Positions 22,131 to 34,882 are shown, numbered from the stretch's first letter. The stretch is DNA of 64,000 bases from Sipunculus nudus (GCA_026874595.1 CM049308.1:15748001-15812000); one strand, 5' to 3'. Notes: generated by a model from the sequence alone, not told the origin. Made by a program: numbers and translations.

Positions 22131-24629
22131 CTAGTAATTAAGATTTATTTTAAGTTTCAATTTCTGTTAAATGTACACAAGAATATCTGATTATCTGTTA
22201 ATTTAGTGCTTGGGTTACAAAACAGGACCCATCTTAGAACACTAACCAGCTGAATAAAAGCAAAAATATTAAAATTAATTTATATAGAATTGAGGGAATG
22301 AAACAGACTAGGAATTCAAGTGTAGCAATTCCATAACTTAATTGTAATCACAATTTAAACTATGCAGTATGCAGCATATACAATAAATATTTTAACCACT
22401 CAAGAATCTGTTTTACACTTATGAGTACATCAAATGTAGAAAAAAATGTTTTATAGAATAAATCTTTCAGCTTTACATGTTTAATGATTATACTAAAGAT
22501 ATAAATGCTTCCAAGCATATAATGAAAACAAAGGGTCACCGCGCTCAGCTTTTATATATGATAAAAAAAATATGATTTAGAAATGAGGCACATGCTTGTT
22601 TTGTGTGGAAATAAATATAAGCTGTATTATGAGTTGTGGGTGTTTAGTATATGTATGATTTTGATAGTATCTTTGGAGACAGGGAAGAGGACTGATTTCA
22701 TTTATTTTATTAACAAATGGAGTGCCATTGTCACACAGATTTTGACTTAGCTAAAACTTATAAGCAAAACATATAATATAAGAGTTTAACTATTTATTAA
22801 AATAATTACAAATTGTCCCAAATACAATTTTTATTAAAAATAATAAGAGAATCGTATGATTTTTAAAAAATAAAATACAACTGAAATGATTATTATAATT
22901 TTATCGAAGAATATATTCATGAATGCATTCATGAATACAATTTGAACGTATTTGCACTGGTATTCATATACTATCATTTTTACCTGAATTCCCATTCTTA
23001 TGCAAGAAATTTTATAATGGAGTACATATTCATATTCGTATACAAATACATTCGCACCATGTCTGGTATTTATTCAGTTTTCACCAAACAATGATGTTCA
23101 GAATCCAATAAATAATGATCATTAGTACCTGGATTTATGGCTTTTATTCATATTAAAAAAAATAAATGTAATATATTCATTTTGGACTAATTTTACATCA
23201 ATGTACACACTAGACACAGCAGGAATCTAGTATAATATTATCAACTACATCTTTTTCTATCATTAATTTCCTTCATATGATCCCTATATGATTAGTAATG
23301 AATAATATGATATTTTTTTTTATCATAAAAATTGAACTGAAAAATACCATAGGTGACTGCATGGTGTTATTAGGAATATATGACATTCTATCAATCGATA
23401 CAAGATTCTTATATCAGCAGCAACTGCGAGTTAATTTCCAGTTATTATCAACTAACAAATTCCTTTTCTATTTTTATTTAATTTGTTATTTAAAACCAAT
23501 AAAAATTTAGTAATTTATTGTTTATTGTTATGTTGTTAGTTAAAACTACTAGATGAGTTGGGTTGGACGCCTGGATCAACTGTGGCTGGCCATAAGCTGC
23601 CTGGCTGCCCCAGTGTATTCCTCGCGTCAAGCGTGGATAATTTGATGAAAGGTCAACAAGGTCAACATACAGGTGACTCAAGAGGGGCTGGGGAGAGCTA
23701 AGGTCTGACATGGTCTCATAAAAAACATTAATAAAAGCTACAATTTTTGGCAAATTTCTTTCAGCTTTCTAAACTAAAAAGCTGAAATCCTTATGTGTGC
23801 ATGATATGAAAATTATATCAACAGTGCTCACAGGAAACAAACGTGCCATGGTCAAAGTTGGGCAAAATCTAAGGTACTAATTTTATATTTATACTAATAA
23901 CTTATAAAATTTGAAAAATTCAGAACTAATTTTGGGTATTCAATTGAATCTTGATAAAATAATGTTACATCCCTGACAAAAAAATCTCTAGCTTCAGCAA
24001 TCCTCTTGTTAAGGAAGTAAATACATTTCTTGATTTTTTAAAAGGGCATTATGTTTGGGCCCATAACTTAAAGCAATTACGCAATACTGACATCATTTCT
24101 GGCATGTGCATAGAGAATGTATAGAAAATATGTATATTATATATGATTAAAGTCAGATCAGTGGTTTTGATATCAGGCAGTCTTGAAGTGTAACAATTGG
24201 TTTTTAATGGAATAATGAAGTTTTTCATTAATATCTTGAAGGTATATTAAGTCCTAGTGACCAAAATTTTGGCATGGTAGGGGATTTTGGAGACATCTAA
24301 TTGTATGCCAAATTTTAGGAACTGAGAGCTGAAGCTGGGGAGCTGAGCTCTTGGAAACTGCATAACACTAGCTTGATGTAAACAATATGTTACATGGTGC
24401 TTGAAAACTTGAATAAAATCTACAGTTTTTGATCACCTGGTTTCAAATTTTTGGTGTTAACAGACAAAATGCTAACAAAAACATGCTGTGAAAATTAAAT
24501 CCACAGTACTTACAGGAAAAAAACGTGCCATGGTCAAAGTTGGGCACAATTTAAGGTACCAATTTTTTATTAGCTCAGCTGACTGAAAGTCATCTAAGCT
24601 ATAGCGATCACTATTTGTCCGTCGTCCGT

Positions 24630-25930
24630 CTGTTAACCAGGCACAAATCGTAACCGCTGGACCTAGAATCTTGTAACTTGGGATTCTGAGAGGTCCATGA
24701 ATAATTTCCTTGGAAACCAGAAATTAGGTCCAGAAATTTTGAGGATGCTGTCATCTGTTAACGTGGCACAATTCATAGAGACTGGACCTAGAATCTTCAT
24801 TCTTGACACACTGATAGACCTATGAAAAGTCTCTATGGAAACCAGAAATTAGGTCTCTGTTACCCATATCCTTCGAGCTATGGGGCCCCAAAGTACCCCC
24901 CAGAATAGTAAAAAAATTCATACAAAAACTTCATTATCTCATCAACTACATCACTGATGGTCACGAATTTTGGCAAACATATTGATCATGAGATTTTTCA
25001 TCGGTTTCTGCAGACTGGTGGCGCCACCTGTATTTTTCAATTTTTCGAATTGTTTTCTCTATTTTTTTAGCCCTTTAGAAATGTGAACAGCTGTTAACAG
25101 GGCACAATTCATAAAGACTGGACCTAGAATCTTCATTCTTGACACAGTGAGAGACCTATGGAAAGTCTCCATGGAAACCTGAAATAAGGTCTCTGTTACC
25201 CATATCCTCTGAGCTGTGGGGATCTCCCAATTACCCCCCAGAATAATGGAAAATTTTATAAAAACAAACTGCAACATCTCAATAACTACAACACTGATGG
25301 TCATGATTTTTGGCATACATATTGATCAAGAGGTGTTCAATCAGTTCCTGCAGACTGGTGGCGCCACCTGTATTTTTTTCAAATTTTCACATTTTTTTTT
25401 CTCTATTTTTGAGACCTTTAAGGATGTAGTTATCTGTCAACAGGGTACAAATCGTAACGACTGGACCTAGAATCTTCATTCTTGATACACAGGGAGACCC
25501 ATGAAAAGTCTCCATGGAAACCTGAAATTAGGTCTCTGTTACCCATATCCTTTGAGCTATGGCACTCCAAAGTACAGCTCAGAATAATGGATAATTTGAT
25601 ACAAAAGCTGAAGTATCTGAGCAACTAATGCAGAGATCACCATAATTGTTTGCATGGATATTGATCATGGAATGTTTCATCAGTTTCTGCAGACTGGTGG
25701 CACCACCTGTATTTGTTCGGGTTTAATTACGATTTTTTTCTCTATTTTTGAGACCTTTAAAGATATGAACATCTGTTAACAGGGCCCAAATTATAAAAAC
25801 TGGACCTAGAATCTTATATTCTTGACACACTGATAGACCTATGAAAAGTCTCTATGGAAACCAGAAATTAGGTCTCTGTTACCCATATCCTTCGAGCTAT
25901 GGGGCCCCAAAGTAGCCCTCCAGAATAGTA
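24630..25930 (+). repeat. Tandem array of about 340-bp units in copy 4
   Basis: Units carry GTTAACAGGGCACAA, CTGGACCTAGAATCTTCATT, GGTCTCTGTTACCCATATCC and CTGGTGGCGCCACC. Unit starts fall near 24630 (short), 24757, 25096, 25437 and 25777. The array resumes at 28559 after the insertion. Confidence 0.8.
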
Positions 25931-28558
25931 ACAAGGGACCTATGGGTCACGACGCTCAGCTGTTATATATGATAAAAAATATTATTTAGAAATGAGGCAC
26001 ATGCTGGTTTTGTGTGGTAATAAATATAAGCTGTATTATGAGTTGTTGTTGTTTAGCTTATGTATGATTTTGATAGTACCTTTGGAGACAGGGAAGAGGA
26101 TTGATTTCATTTATTTTATTAACAAATGGAGTACTACTGTCACACAGATTTTGACTTGGCCATATAACTTATAAGCAGAACATATAATATAAGAGTTTAA
26201 ATATTTATTAAAAAATTACAAATATTGTCCCAAATATAATTTTTATTAAAAATAATAAGAGAATCATATGATTTTTTAAAATGAAATATAACTGATATGA
26301 TTATTAAAATAATATTAAAGAATATATTCATGAATGCATTCATGAATACATTTTGAAAGTATTTGCACGAGTATTCATATACTTTCATTTTTACCTGAAT
26401 TCCCATTCTTTATGCAAGAAATTTTATAATGGAGTACATAATCATATTCGTATTTAAATACAATTACAAAGTATTTGCACCATGTCTGGTATTAATTCAG
26501 TTTTCACCAAACAATGATGTTAAGAATCCAGAATATACAAAATTCACACATTTAAATAATGATCATAAGTACCTGGTTTTATGGCTTTTATTTATATTAA
26601 AAAATAACTGTAATAAATTCATTTTGGACTAATTTCACATCAATGTACACATTAGACACAGTAGGAATTTAGATTAATATTATCAACTGCATCTTTGTCT
26701 ATCATTAATTTCCTTCATATAATCCTTAATGATTAGTAATGAATGATATGATTTACTTCTTTATCATTAAAAATGAACTGAAAAATGCCATAGGTGACTG
26801 CATGGTGTTATTTGGAATATGTGACATTCTACCCATCGATACAAGATTCTTATATCATCAGTAACTGCAAGTTAATTTCCTGTTATTATAAACTAACAAA
26901 TTCCTTTTCTATTTTTCTTCAATTTGTTATTAAAAACCAATAAAAATTTATTAATTTTTTGTTTATTGTTATGTTGTTGGTTAACACTACTAGATGAGTT
27001 GGGTTGAACACCTGGATCAACTGTGGCTGGCCATAAGCTGCCTGGATTCTCCCCTCAAGCGTGCATAATTTGATGAAAGGTCAACAAGGTCAACATACAG
27101 GTGACTCAAGAGGGGCTGGAGAGAGCCAAAGTCTGACAGGGTCTCATAAAAAACATTAATAAAAGCTACAATATTTGGCAAATTTCTTTCAGCTTTCTAA
27201 ACTAAAAAGCTGAAATCCTTATGTGTGCATGATATGAAAATTATATCAACAGTGCTCACGGGAAACAAACGTGCCTTGGTCACAGTTGGGCAAAATTTAA
27301 GGTACTAATTTTATATTTATACTAATAACTTATAAAATTTGAAAAATTCAGAACTAATTTTGGGTATTCAATTGAATCTTGATTAAATAATGTTACATCC
27401 CTGACAAAAAAGATCTCTAGCTTCAGCAATGCCCTTGTTAAGGGAGTAAATATATTTCTTGATTTTTTACAAAGTGCATTATGTTTGGGCCCATAACTTA
27501 AAAAATGTACAAAATACTGACATCATTTCTGGCATGTGCATAGTGAATGTATAGAAAAATATGTATATTATATATGATCAAAGTCAGATCAGTGGTTTTG
27601 ATATTAGGCAGTCTTAAAGTGTAACATTGGGTTTTTAATGGAAAAATGAAGTTTTTCATTGATATCTCGAAGGAATTAAGTCCTAGTGACCAAATTCTTG
27701 GCATGGTAGGGGATTTTGGAGAAATCTAACTGTATGCCAAATTTAAGGAACTTAGAGCTGAAGCTCGGGAGCTGAGCTCTAGCAAACTGCATAACACTAG
27801 CAATATGTGACATGGTGCTTGAAAACTTGAATAAAATCTACAGTTTTTGATCAACTGGTTTCAAATTTTTGGTGTTAACAGTTGAAATGCTAACAAAAAC
27901 CTGCTGTGAAAATTAAATCCACAGCAGTTACAGCAAAAAAACGTGCCATGGTCAAAGTTGGGCAAAATTCAAGGTACCAATTTTTTATTTTTGCTAATAT
28001 TTTTAAAAATTTAAAAGATTTTGATCTAATTTTGGGTATACAATTTAACTTTGATTAATAAAAGTAATATTACTGGAAAAAAAGTGCTTAGCTTTAACAA
28101 GTTTTGTGTTAAGTGATAAAATTTCTTTCCTGATTATTTACAAAATGCATTATGTTTGGGCCAATAACTTTTTTAAATTAAATAATACAGACCTAATTTC
28201 TGGCATGTACATAGGAATTATATAGAGGATTATTTATAGGAAATATGAGGAAAAACAGATGAGTGGTTTTGATATTAGGCAGTCCTAAAGTGTAAAAATA
28301 GGTTTTTAATAAAAAATTGAGGTTTTTCCTTAATTTCTCAAAGGAATGAAGTCGCAAAGACCCAGTTTTCGGCTTGGTAGGAGATCTTGGGGACATTTAA
28401 CATTATGCTGAATTTTGGATTCCTAGGTCTTACGGTTTCAAAACGTGCCACATCTACGGACGGACGGACGGACGGACGGACGGACGGACGGACAGACGGA
28501 CGGACGACGGACAATGGACCACGACTATAGCTCAGATGACTTATAGTCAGCTGAGCTA
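25931..28558 (+). mobile_element. F1 element copy 5 (about 2.6 kb, uninterrupted), inserted in copy 4
   Basis: Runs from ACAAGGGACCTATGGGTCAC to GTCAGCTGAGCTA. Flanks CAGAATAGTA and AAAAAATTCATACAAAAAC are contiguous in the sister unit at 24901-24929, so the ends are well defined and no target-site duplication beyond the A run is seen. It carries ACGG microsatellite DNA (28456-28511) just inside the right hairpin. It serves as the reference for the interrupted copies 1 and 3. Confidence 0.85.
28456..28511 (+). repeat. ACGG tetranucleotide microsatellite
   Basis: About a dozen ACGG units with one ACAG interruption. Equivalent arrays sit just inside the right ends of other F1 copies (7268-7302, 60085-60119, 60997-61036). 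Confidence 0.9.
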
Positions 28559-29023
28559 AAAAAAATTCATACAAAAACTTCAATATCTCATCAACTACAT
28601 CACTGATGGTCCCGAATTTTGGCAAACATATTGATCATGAGATGTTTCATCGGTTTCTGGAGACTGGTGGCGCCACCTGTATTTTTTAATTTTTACGAAT
28701 TGTTTTCTCTATTTTTGAGCCCTTTAGAAATGTGAACAGCTGTTAACAGGGCACAATTCATAGAGACTGGACCTAGAATCTTCATTTTTGACACAGTGAG
28801 AGACCTATGGAAAGTCTCCATGGAAACCTCAAATAAGGTCTCTGTTACCCATATCCTTTAAGCTATAGGACTCCGAAGTATCCCTCAGAATAATGGACAA
28901 TTTGATACAAAAGCTGAAGTATCTGAACAACTAATGCAGAGATCACCATGATTCTTTGCATGGATATTGACCATTACGTGTTTTTGTTAGTTTCTGCAGA
29001 CTGGTGGAGCCACCTGTATTTTT

Positions 29024-31021
29024 GTATCCGACAAAACAAAGTTTTGCGGATACTATGTTTATGACCGGGTTCCGCCGGCGCGTTCGTTTCCGGAGAACTC
29101 CTTTGAGACTAATGAAACGATTTTTCCGAAACTTACACCAATTTCGGGTCACATGTGAACTGGTGCCGCACCAATTTGCTTTGACCTCTGACCTTTCCTC
29201 TCTGACCAGCGTCCATTTGTGCGTCTGTTTCCACACATAAACCCTCACATCTCGGGAACCGTTTGACCGATCAGGAAATAAAATTTATACAAATGTAGCC
29301 CTTGGATAGCTTTATAACATACACAAAAACTGGTGGCGCCACCTGCAACCAATTTTGCACAGAGTCCGTCTGTTTGTCTGCCATGGGATAATGTCATTCA
29401 TATCTCGGCAGTGGTTTGACATATCTGCCTAAAATTATGCAGTTTTATACATCCTGGATAGCTTTCTTGATTTTATGACAGGTGGCGCCACCTACATTCT
29501 AGTTCACGCTGAAACATCTAAGCTCATATCTCGGGAACCGTTTTAATGATTGGGCCAAAATTTTGTATGTGTATAGATCTCACATAGGTCTTTATCATAC
29601 ACAAAACTGGTGGGCCACCTGCAACCATTTTTGCACAGCGTCTGTCTGTTCATCTGCCTTGGGTTAAAATTACTCATATCTCTGCAGTGAATTGACTTGT
29701 TCACCTGAAATTCGGCATGCGTATACATCCTGGATAGTTTTCTTGATTTTATGACAGGTGGCGCCACCTACATTCATGTTCACGCTGATGACATCCAAGC
29801 TCATATTTCGGGAACCGTTTGACCGATTGGGCCAAAATTTTGCATGTGTATAGTTCTCACATAGCTCTTTATCATACACAAAACTGATGGCGCAACCTGC
29901 AATCATTTTTGCACAGAGTCCGTCTGTTTGTCGGTCGTGGGATAATGTCACACATATCTCGGCAGTTGTTTGACAAATCTGACTAAAATTTTGCAGTTTT
30001 ATACATTCTGGATAGCTTTTTTGATTTAATGACAGGTGGCACCACCTACATTCTAGTTTACGCTGCAGACATCCAAGCTCATATATCAGGAACCATTTGA
30101 CTGATAGGGCCAAAATTGTGCATGTTTATAGATCTCACATAGGTCTTTATCATACATATAACTGGAGGGACCACCTGCAATCATTTTTGCACAGCGTCTG
30201 CCGTGGGCTAAAATCACTCATTTCACTGTAATGGTTTGACATAACTGCCTAAAATTTTGCAGTTTTATACATCCTGGATAGCTTTTTTTGATTTTATGAC
30301 AGGTGGCACCACCTACATTCTAGTTTACGCTGCAGACATCCAAGCTCATATCTCGGGAACTGTTTGAATGATTGGGCCAAAAGTTTGTATGTGTTTAGAT
30401 CTCACATAGGTCTTTATCATACACATAACTGGAGGGACCACCTGCAATCATTTTTGCACAGCGTCTGTCTGTTTGTTTGCCGTGGGCTAAAATCACTCAT
30501 TTCACTGTAATGGTTTGACATAACTGCCTAAACTTTTGCAGGTTTTATACATCCTGGACAGCTTTCTTGATTTTATGAAGGGTGGCGTCACCTACATTCT
30601 AGTTAACGCTGCAGACATCCAAGCTCATATCTCAGGAACCATTTGACTGATTGGGCCAAAATTGTGCATGTGTTTAGATCTCACATAGGTCTTTATCAGA
30701 TACAAAACTGGAGCGGCCACCTGCAACCATTTTTTCACAGCGTCTGTCTGTTTGTCTGCCATGGGCTAAAATCACTCATATACATGTAGTGGTTTGACTT
30801 TTCTGCCTAAAATTTCGCATATGTATACAACTTGGACAGCTTTCTGGATTTGTGGTATGTGGCACAACCTACATACACATTTAGGCTGCAGACATCCATG
30901 CTAATATGCAACATACCTCACTCTATTTCCCCTTGCCACTCAATCCATGCCTCACTTCACCCGTTCCACTCTGATTTTGGCGGATACATGTAGTCGCTTG
31001 TCGGCTACCCGTATTCTAGTT
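29024..31021 (-). mobile_element. F3 element copy a (about 2.0 kb), inserted in F1 copy 4
   Basis: In + orientation it begins GTATCCGACAAAACAAAG then TTTTGCGGATAC, a hairpin, and ends TTTTGGCGGATACATG...GGCTACCCGTATTCTAG. The GTATCCG/CGGATAC strings form subterminal inverted repeats. Between them are about six tandem units of 270-285 bp (29320-30890) with ACAGGTGGCGCCACCTACATT, ATCTCGGGAACCGTTTGA and CATTTTTGCACAGCGTCTGTC. The host T-run and CACATTTTTTCTCT continue beyond the right end as in uninterrupted units. No gene recognised. Confidence 0.75.
29320..30890 (+). repeat. Tandem array of 270-285-bp units in F3
   Basis: Units start near CATCCAAGCTCATATCTCGGG at about 29514, 29793, 30068, 30338 and 30618, with partial units on both sides. 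Most contain a GGTGGCGCCACC-type palindrome. Confidence 0.82.
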
Positions 31022-31760
31022 TTTAAAGTTTACACATTTTTTCTCTATTTTTGAGATATATAAATACAGACACAATCTTGGCCTGTTGGTTAATCTGTTT
31101 GATGCTTCAATTGAATGGGTATATACTACCACTCTGATGATAAATTTTCCTTTCACGAATCTCTTCCCAGTCAGCTGAGCGTCATGACCCATGGGTCACT
31201 TGTTTTTTGTTAATATTTAAAGAAATTCAAAAGATTTTGATCTAATTTTGGTTATACAATTGAATTGTGATTAATTAAAGTTATATTACTGGAAAAAAGT
31301 CCATATCTTTAACATGTTTTGTGTTAAGTGATTAAATATCTTTCCTGATTTTTTACAAAATGCATTATGTTTTGGCCCATAACTTTGTTATATTATATAA
31401 TACAGACATAATTTCTGGCATGTACAGAGAAACTATATATAGGGGAATATTTATGGTAAATATGAGGAAAAACAGATGAGTTGTTTTTATATTAGGCAGT
31501 CCTGAAGTGTGAAAATAGGTTTTTAATAAAAAGAAATTGAGGTTTTTCCTTAATTTCTCAAAGGAACGAAGTCGCAAAGACCTAGTTTTCGGTATGATGG
31601 GAGATTTTAGGGACATCTAACATTATGCCGAATTTTGGATTCCCAGGTCTTACGGTTTCAAAACGTGCCACATCTACGGACACACAGACGGACGGCCCGA
31701 CAGACGGACGGACAAAGGACCACGACTATAGCTCAGAGGACTTATAGTCAGCTGAGCTAA

Positions 31761-32679
31761 AAATGACTTTCCTCCTTCCATTTCTAGGGATGAATTGTTT
31801 TAATTATTGTAACATGTGATATTAAGGGTCATACAGTTTCCTTCTGTGGAGCCTTCATCTGATGTAAACCTGGATATAAGAACATCAGCTGGAGAATGGA
31901 GACCCCAGTTCATAAACAACAATGTACAATGAAATCTAGCTGCAGTTTTATTTCAAACTAGACTAGATAATAGCATAAAGGAATAAAACATTTTTATATC
32001 ACTGCCACAATATCATGATTTAACATATCTATTTATTATTATAACGAAATGATATTTTTTTCAATAGCTTATCCAGAAATATATCTACAATTATAGTGTT
32101 GGTTTATTTATGTATAATATAAATTATGAAATGTTACCTTTATTTGTATCTGAATAATTCTGCAAATACCGAGATGTACATCATATCAGAACAAGAAGAA
32201 TGCATTTTTTTCCATGTGCCAGTCAGTATGTAAACCTGCAGCCTCCAGTAAAACTTTATAATTCAACGGGGCTGGAGTTTGGAACAATATTATTAAGATA
32301 TTGATCATTTTTGTACAATATCAACATTTAAATCCTGTCTGAGAGAATACTTTTCCTCCATTTAAGTATCATATTTATTATATTTTACTCCATTTTCATA
32401 ATTTAATTTTTATTTATAATTTGTTTTCTCTGAAATTTTAGTTTTCCTATTGCACAGTGCACCATATAACCAACTACATTTAATGATAATACTGAGTGGA
32501 CATAAACTCTCAGTCAGTCCTCTTTGTCACAGGAATAACTATATATAAAGGAACAAATTCATGTATAATGTATATATTCTTGTGGCAAATAATTAAATTG
32601 AATTGAACTTTATTTAAAAGCATTTGTTATAAAGTGTAAAACAATAAAACTGTAGACTTATTTAGATATTCAAAAGTGA
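31761..32679. other. Part of element X, nothing else recognised
   Basis: AT-rich DNA between F1 copy 3 and the right palindromic array. No open frame with features. Confidence 0.5.
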
Positions 32680-32880
32680 ACTAGTGTATATTTCAGGATA
32701 TTTTAATGTAAACTGGTTCACTTCTGGCAAACCCAATATTAACCAGTGTACGTTGGAATATTCCAATGTCAACTAGATGAGACTGGAATAAAAGTGACTA
32801 TTCCCATCTCAACTGTTTACATCGGAATTCCAATCTCAACTGGTTGAGTTCCGAACTCATCTGGATTCCCAACTACAATG
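32680..32880 (-). repeat. Degenerate palindromic repeat array (right, inverted)
   Basis: Same motifs as 21781-22130 in inverted order, including ATTCCCATCTCAACTG and AACTGGTTGAGTTCCGAACTC. Confidence 0.72.
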
Positions 32881-33178
32881 TGACATAAACATCATATACA
32901 GCAGGTCATGAATATCTCAACAGCTGTTAAGGATATTGCATATATTTTCATGCTTTACAAGAAACAACTATTTTTGCTCTAGCCCATACACCACTTGTGT
33001 AAAATGCATGCAATTGTACACACATGTTAGTTTGCACTATGCCAAATAGCCATAGACTTTGAAGTTGAAACAAATTTATTGGGTAATTACAACAAAATTT
33101 TATGATTTTATGATTGTGTTACTTATTTTATGCCAATTTGGGAAATTTTATGATTTTATGCCTGTGTGGGAGGCCTGT

Positions 33179-34091
33179 CAGTACCTTATGGGTGAATTTA
33201 CTACCATAGAAAATTAATTGCCAAAAAAATATGTTACACAAACACAAACACGAAGTCTTGTATGTCGTAGTAAAATATTAGATTAACATATGGCGTTCAA
33301 GGTCACGTGGTTATACGTGGCCAGGTTTTGTAAACAGGGTATTTGCATACATTTGTAATCGAGTTATCACCTTACCCCTATATTTACTAAATTATCGAGA
33401 GCACAAAGTTTCTAGTAGACTTGTGATGGTATGGAGGTTTACTGGTACATTTGAGATGGATTGATCTCGCAACAACCTTGTTCAATATTTGTAATATGCA
33501 AAATAAGGCCGCCATTGATGAAACTATTTTCTTCAATATCTCAAGAACTAACCATAATTGGACATAACATTGTATCTAGACCCAGGTTTTCACGGTTAAA
33601 GGTTCAAATGAAGCATTATTACATTTCGTATTTTAAAGCTCAATATGCAAATAAGAGCCGCGCTATTATCAAAGTATTACTTTCTTCAATATCTCATAAA
33701 CTAACCATGATAATTGGTCAAACATTGTATCTAGACCGATGTTTTCATGCATGATCAATGAGTTGAAAGGAAACCATTTTGACAACGGCTTCATTTTTAT
33801 TTTAAATTTTAACATGTAATGTAGAGCCGCCATTAAATATAAGTGGAATTTTTTTTCTTTAATGTCTCAAGAACTTACCATGAAATTACCGAAACCTTCT
33901 GTCAGACCTAGCTTTTCAAGCAAACTATTCATATTAAACTATATTCGACGTTCCTGGGGCATTATCGCCGTTTCTCGCTATCATCCCCAACACTGCCTCC
34001 CAGGCAAAATGCTGAATTCCGCAATGGCTTCTGTGCCTTTATGACATGTTATGAATATTATTAGCAGCCCTGTGCGTATAAAACCGTTATA
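33179..34091. other. Intergenic stretch with a three-unit repeat
   Basis: Contains the diverged tandem repeat at 33508-33900 and otherwise no recognised feature. Confidence 0.6.
33508..33900 (+). repeat. Three diverged tandem units of about 150-168 bp
   Basis: Units begin GCCGCCATT or GCCGCGCTA at about 33508, 33656 and 33825. Each is followed by TTCTTCAATATCTCAAGAACT-like and ATTGTATCTAGACC-like strings. Confidence 0.7.
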
Positions 34092-34185
34092 GGCCCGGTT
34101 TCCATGATCGCGTTTCCGCGCGGAAATAAAATAGCGCGCTGCACAATATTTCCGCGAGCGCAAACGTGATCATGGAAACGGGCCT
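34092..34185. mobile_element. Foldback/MITE element E1 (94 bp)
   Basis: Almost entirely palindromic: starts GGCCCGGTTTCCATGATCGCG and ends CGTGATCATGGAAACGGGCCT. CpG-rich compared with its surroundings. Confidence 0.7.
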
Positions 34186-34187
34186 GA

Positions 34188-34405
34188 GGCCCGTTTTCCA
34201 TGTACGCTTTTCTGCGCGCTTTTCATCGCGCAGAAAAATAGAGACAGTTCAAACAATTTGTAGCATTTCCATGGATTCATCGCGATGAAAAAAAAAGTCG
34301 ATTCCTGTTCGACTTTTCTGCTCGCCTTTTTGCTCAGTACATGTAAAAACAGTAAACACTACCCCGGAATCAGCGAGCGGAAAAGCGTACATGGAAACCG
34401 GGTCT
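34188..34405. mobile_element. Foldback/MITE element E2 (about 218 bp)
   Basis: Inverted ends GGCCCGTTTTCCATGTACGC and GCGTACATGGAAACCGGGTCT, directly next to E1. Confidence 0.7.
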
Positions 34406-34882
34406 AAGGGTGCCTTTCCATACATGAGGATGCGCCTTTCCATGCATATGTGCAGGACCCCTCATACGAATGACCCAAATATACTGGTAAGCGCATGCAC
34501 TTACAATCATAATTTCTTAAATTTTAGTGTAATGTTTTTAATTCAATGTTCAGTTAAACATTTATACTGGCGAAACCAGGCTTGAAGCGGGTTAATATCG
34601 TATCTCACCAGCCCAGCTTACATGGTGGTTATCTCCTGTCGCCCTTCATTTAGAGTTGGCTGCCGGGCCGTATCTCTATGAAGACTGGTCGCATATTCTT
34701 TTATGAAGCCTTATATGCTCTGTCAGCTCTTTTATATTTTCCAAAGACACGGGCACATTGGCCTACTGATAACTGATTAACCGCATTTGGCATCCGCCTG
34801 CGGGCCCCGCAGAAATCAAACACTGCAGTCCAGAGTTAAAAAATTCCCATGCGGAATTCGCATATATGGAAAAGCACCCTTA
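34405..34882. mobile_element. Foldback/MITE element E3 (about 478 bp)
   Basis: Ends TAAGGGTGCCTTTCCATA and TATGGAAAAGCACCCTTA are inverted repeats. It abuts E2 and E4. Confidence 0.65.

Larger units (their letters stand above)
24571..31203 (-). mobile_element. F1 element copy 4 (array-bearing), inserted in copy 3
   Basis: Begins TAGCTCAGCTGACTGAAAGTC at 24571 and ends GTCAGCTGAGCGTC then ATGACCCATGGGTCACTTGT at 31203, so it is reversed. Its body is mostly tandem units of about 340 bp (24630-25930 and 28559-29020), each with CTGGTGGCGCCACCTGTAT-like centres. It is interrupted by F1 copy 5 (25931-28558) and an F3 element (29024-31021). The same subtype occurs in the opposite orientation at 54847-56824. 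Confidence 0.78.
22528..31760 (+). mobile_element. F1 element copy 3 (about 2.6 kb), interrupted by copy 4
   Basis: A degraded left end (ACAAAGGGTCACCGCGCTCAGC) at 22528 and a right end (TCAGCTGAGCTAAAAA) at 31760. Its two pieces, 22528-24570 and 31204-31760, align in order with the uninterrupted copy 5 (25931-28558). Non-coding. Confidence 0.75.
21195..33178. mobile_element. Older element X with ACAGGCCTCCCAC ends, host of the nested cluster
   Basis: The left end ACAGGCCTCCCACTCA at 21195 and the right end TGTGTGGGAGGCCTGT ending at 33178 are inverted repeats. Inside each end is a mirrored subterminal block of AACTAGTTGAGA/GGGAAT palindromes (21781-22130 and 32680-32880). Removing F1 copy 3 and its inserts (22528-31760) leaves about 2.7 kb. 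No coding sequence was seen and no clear target-site duplication, so pairing of the two ends is inferred. Confidence 0.6.

Noticed and set aside
28456-28511. ACGG array considered as a CRISPR-like or satellite array
   Set aside because: A simple tetranucleotide microsatellite without spacers, and a constant part of F1 right ends.
29004-29248. ORFs of about 80-100 residues at the F3 end on both strands
   Set aside because: They coincide with the palindromic F3 terminus and have no family features.
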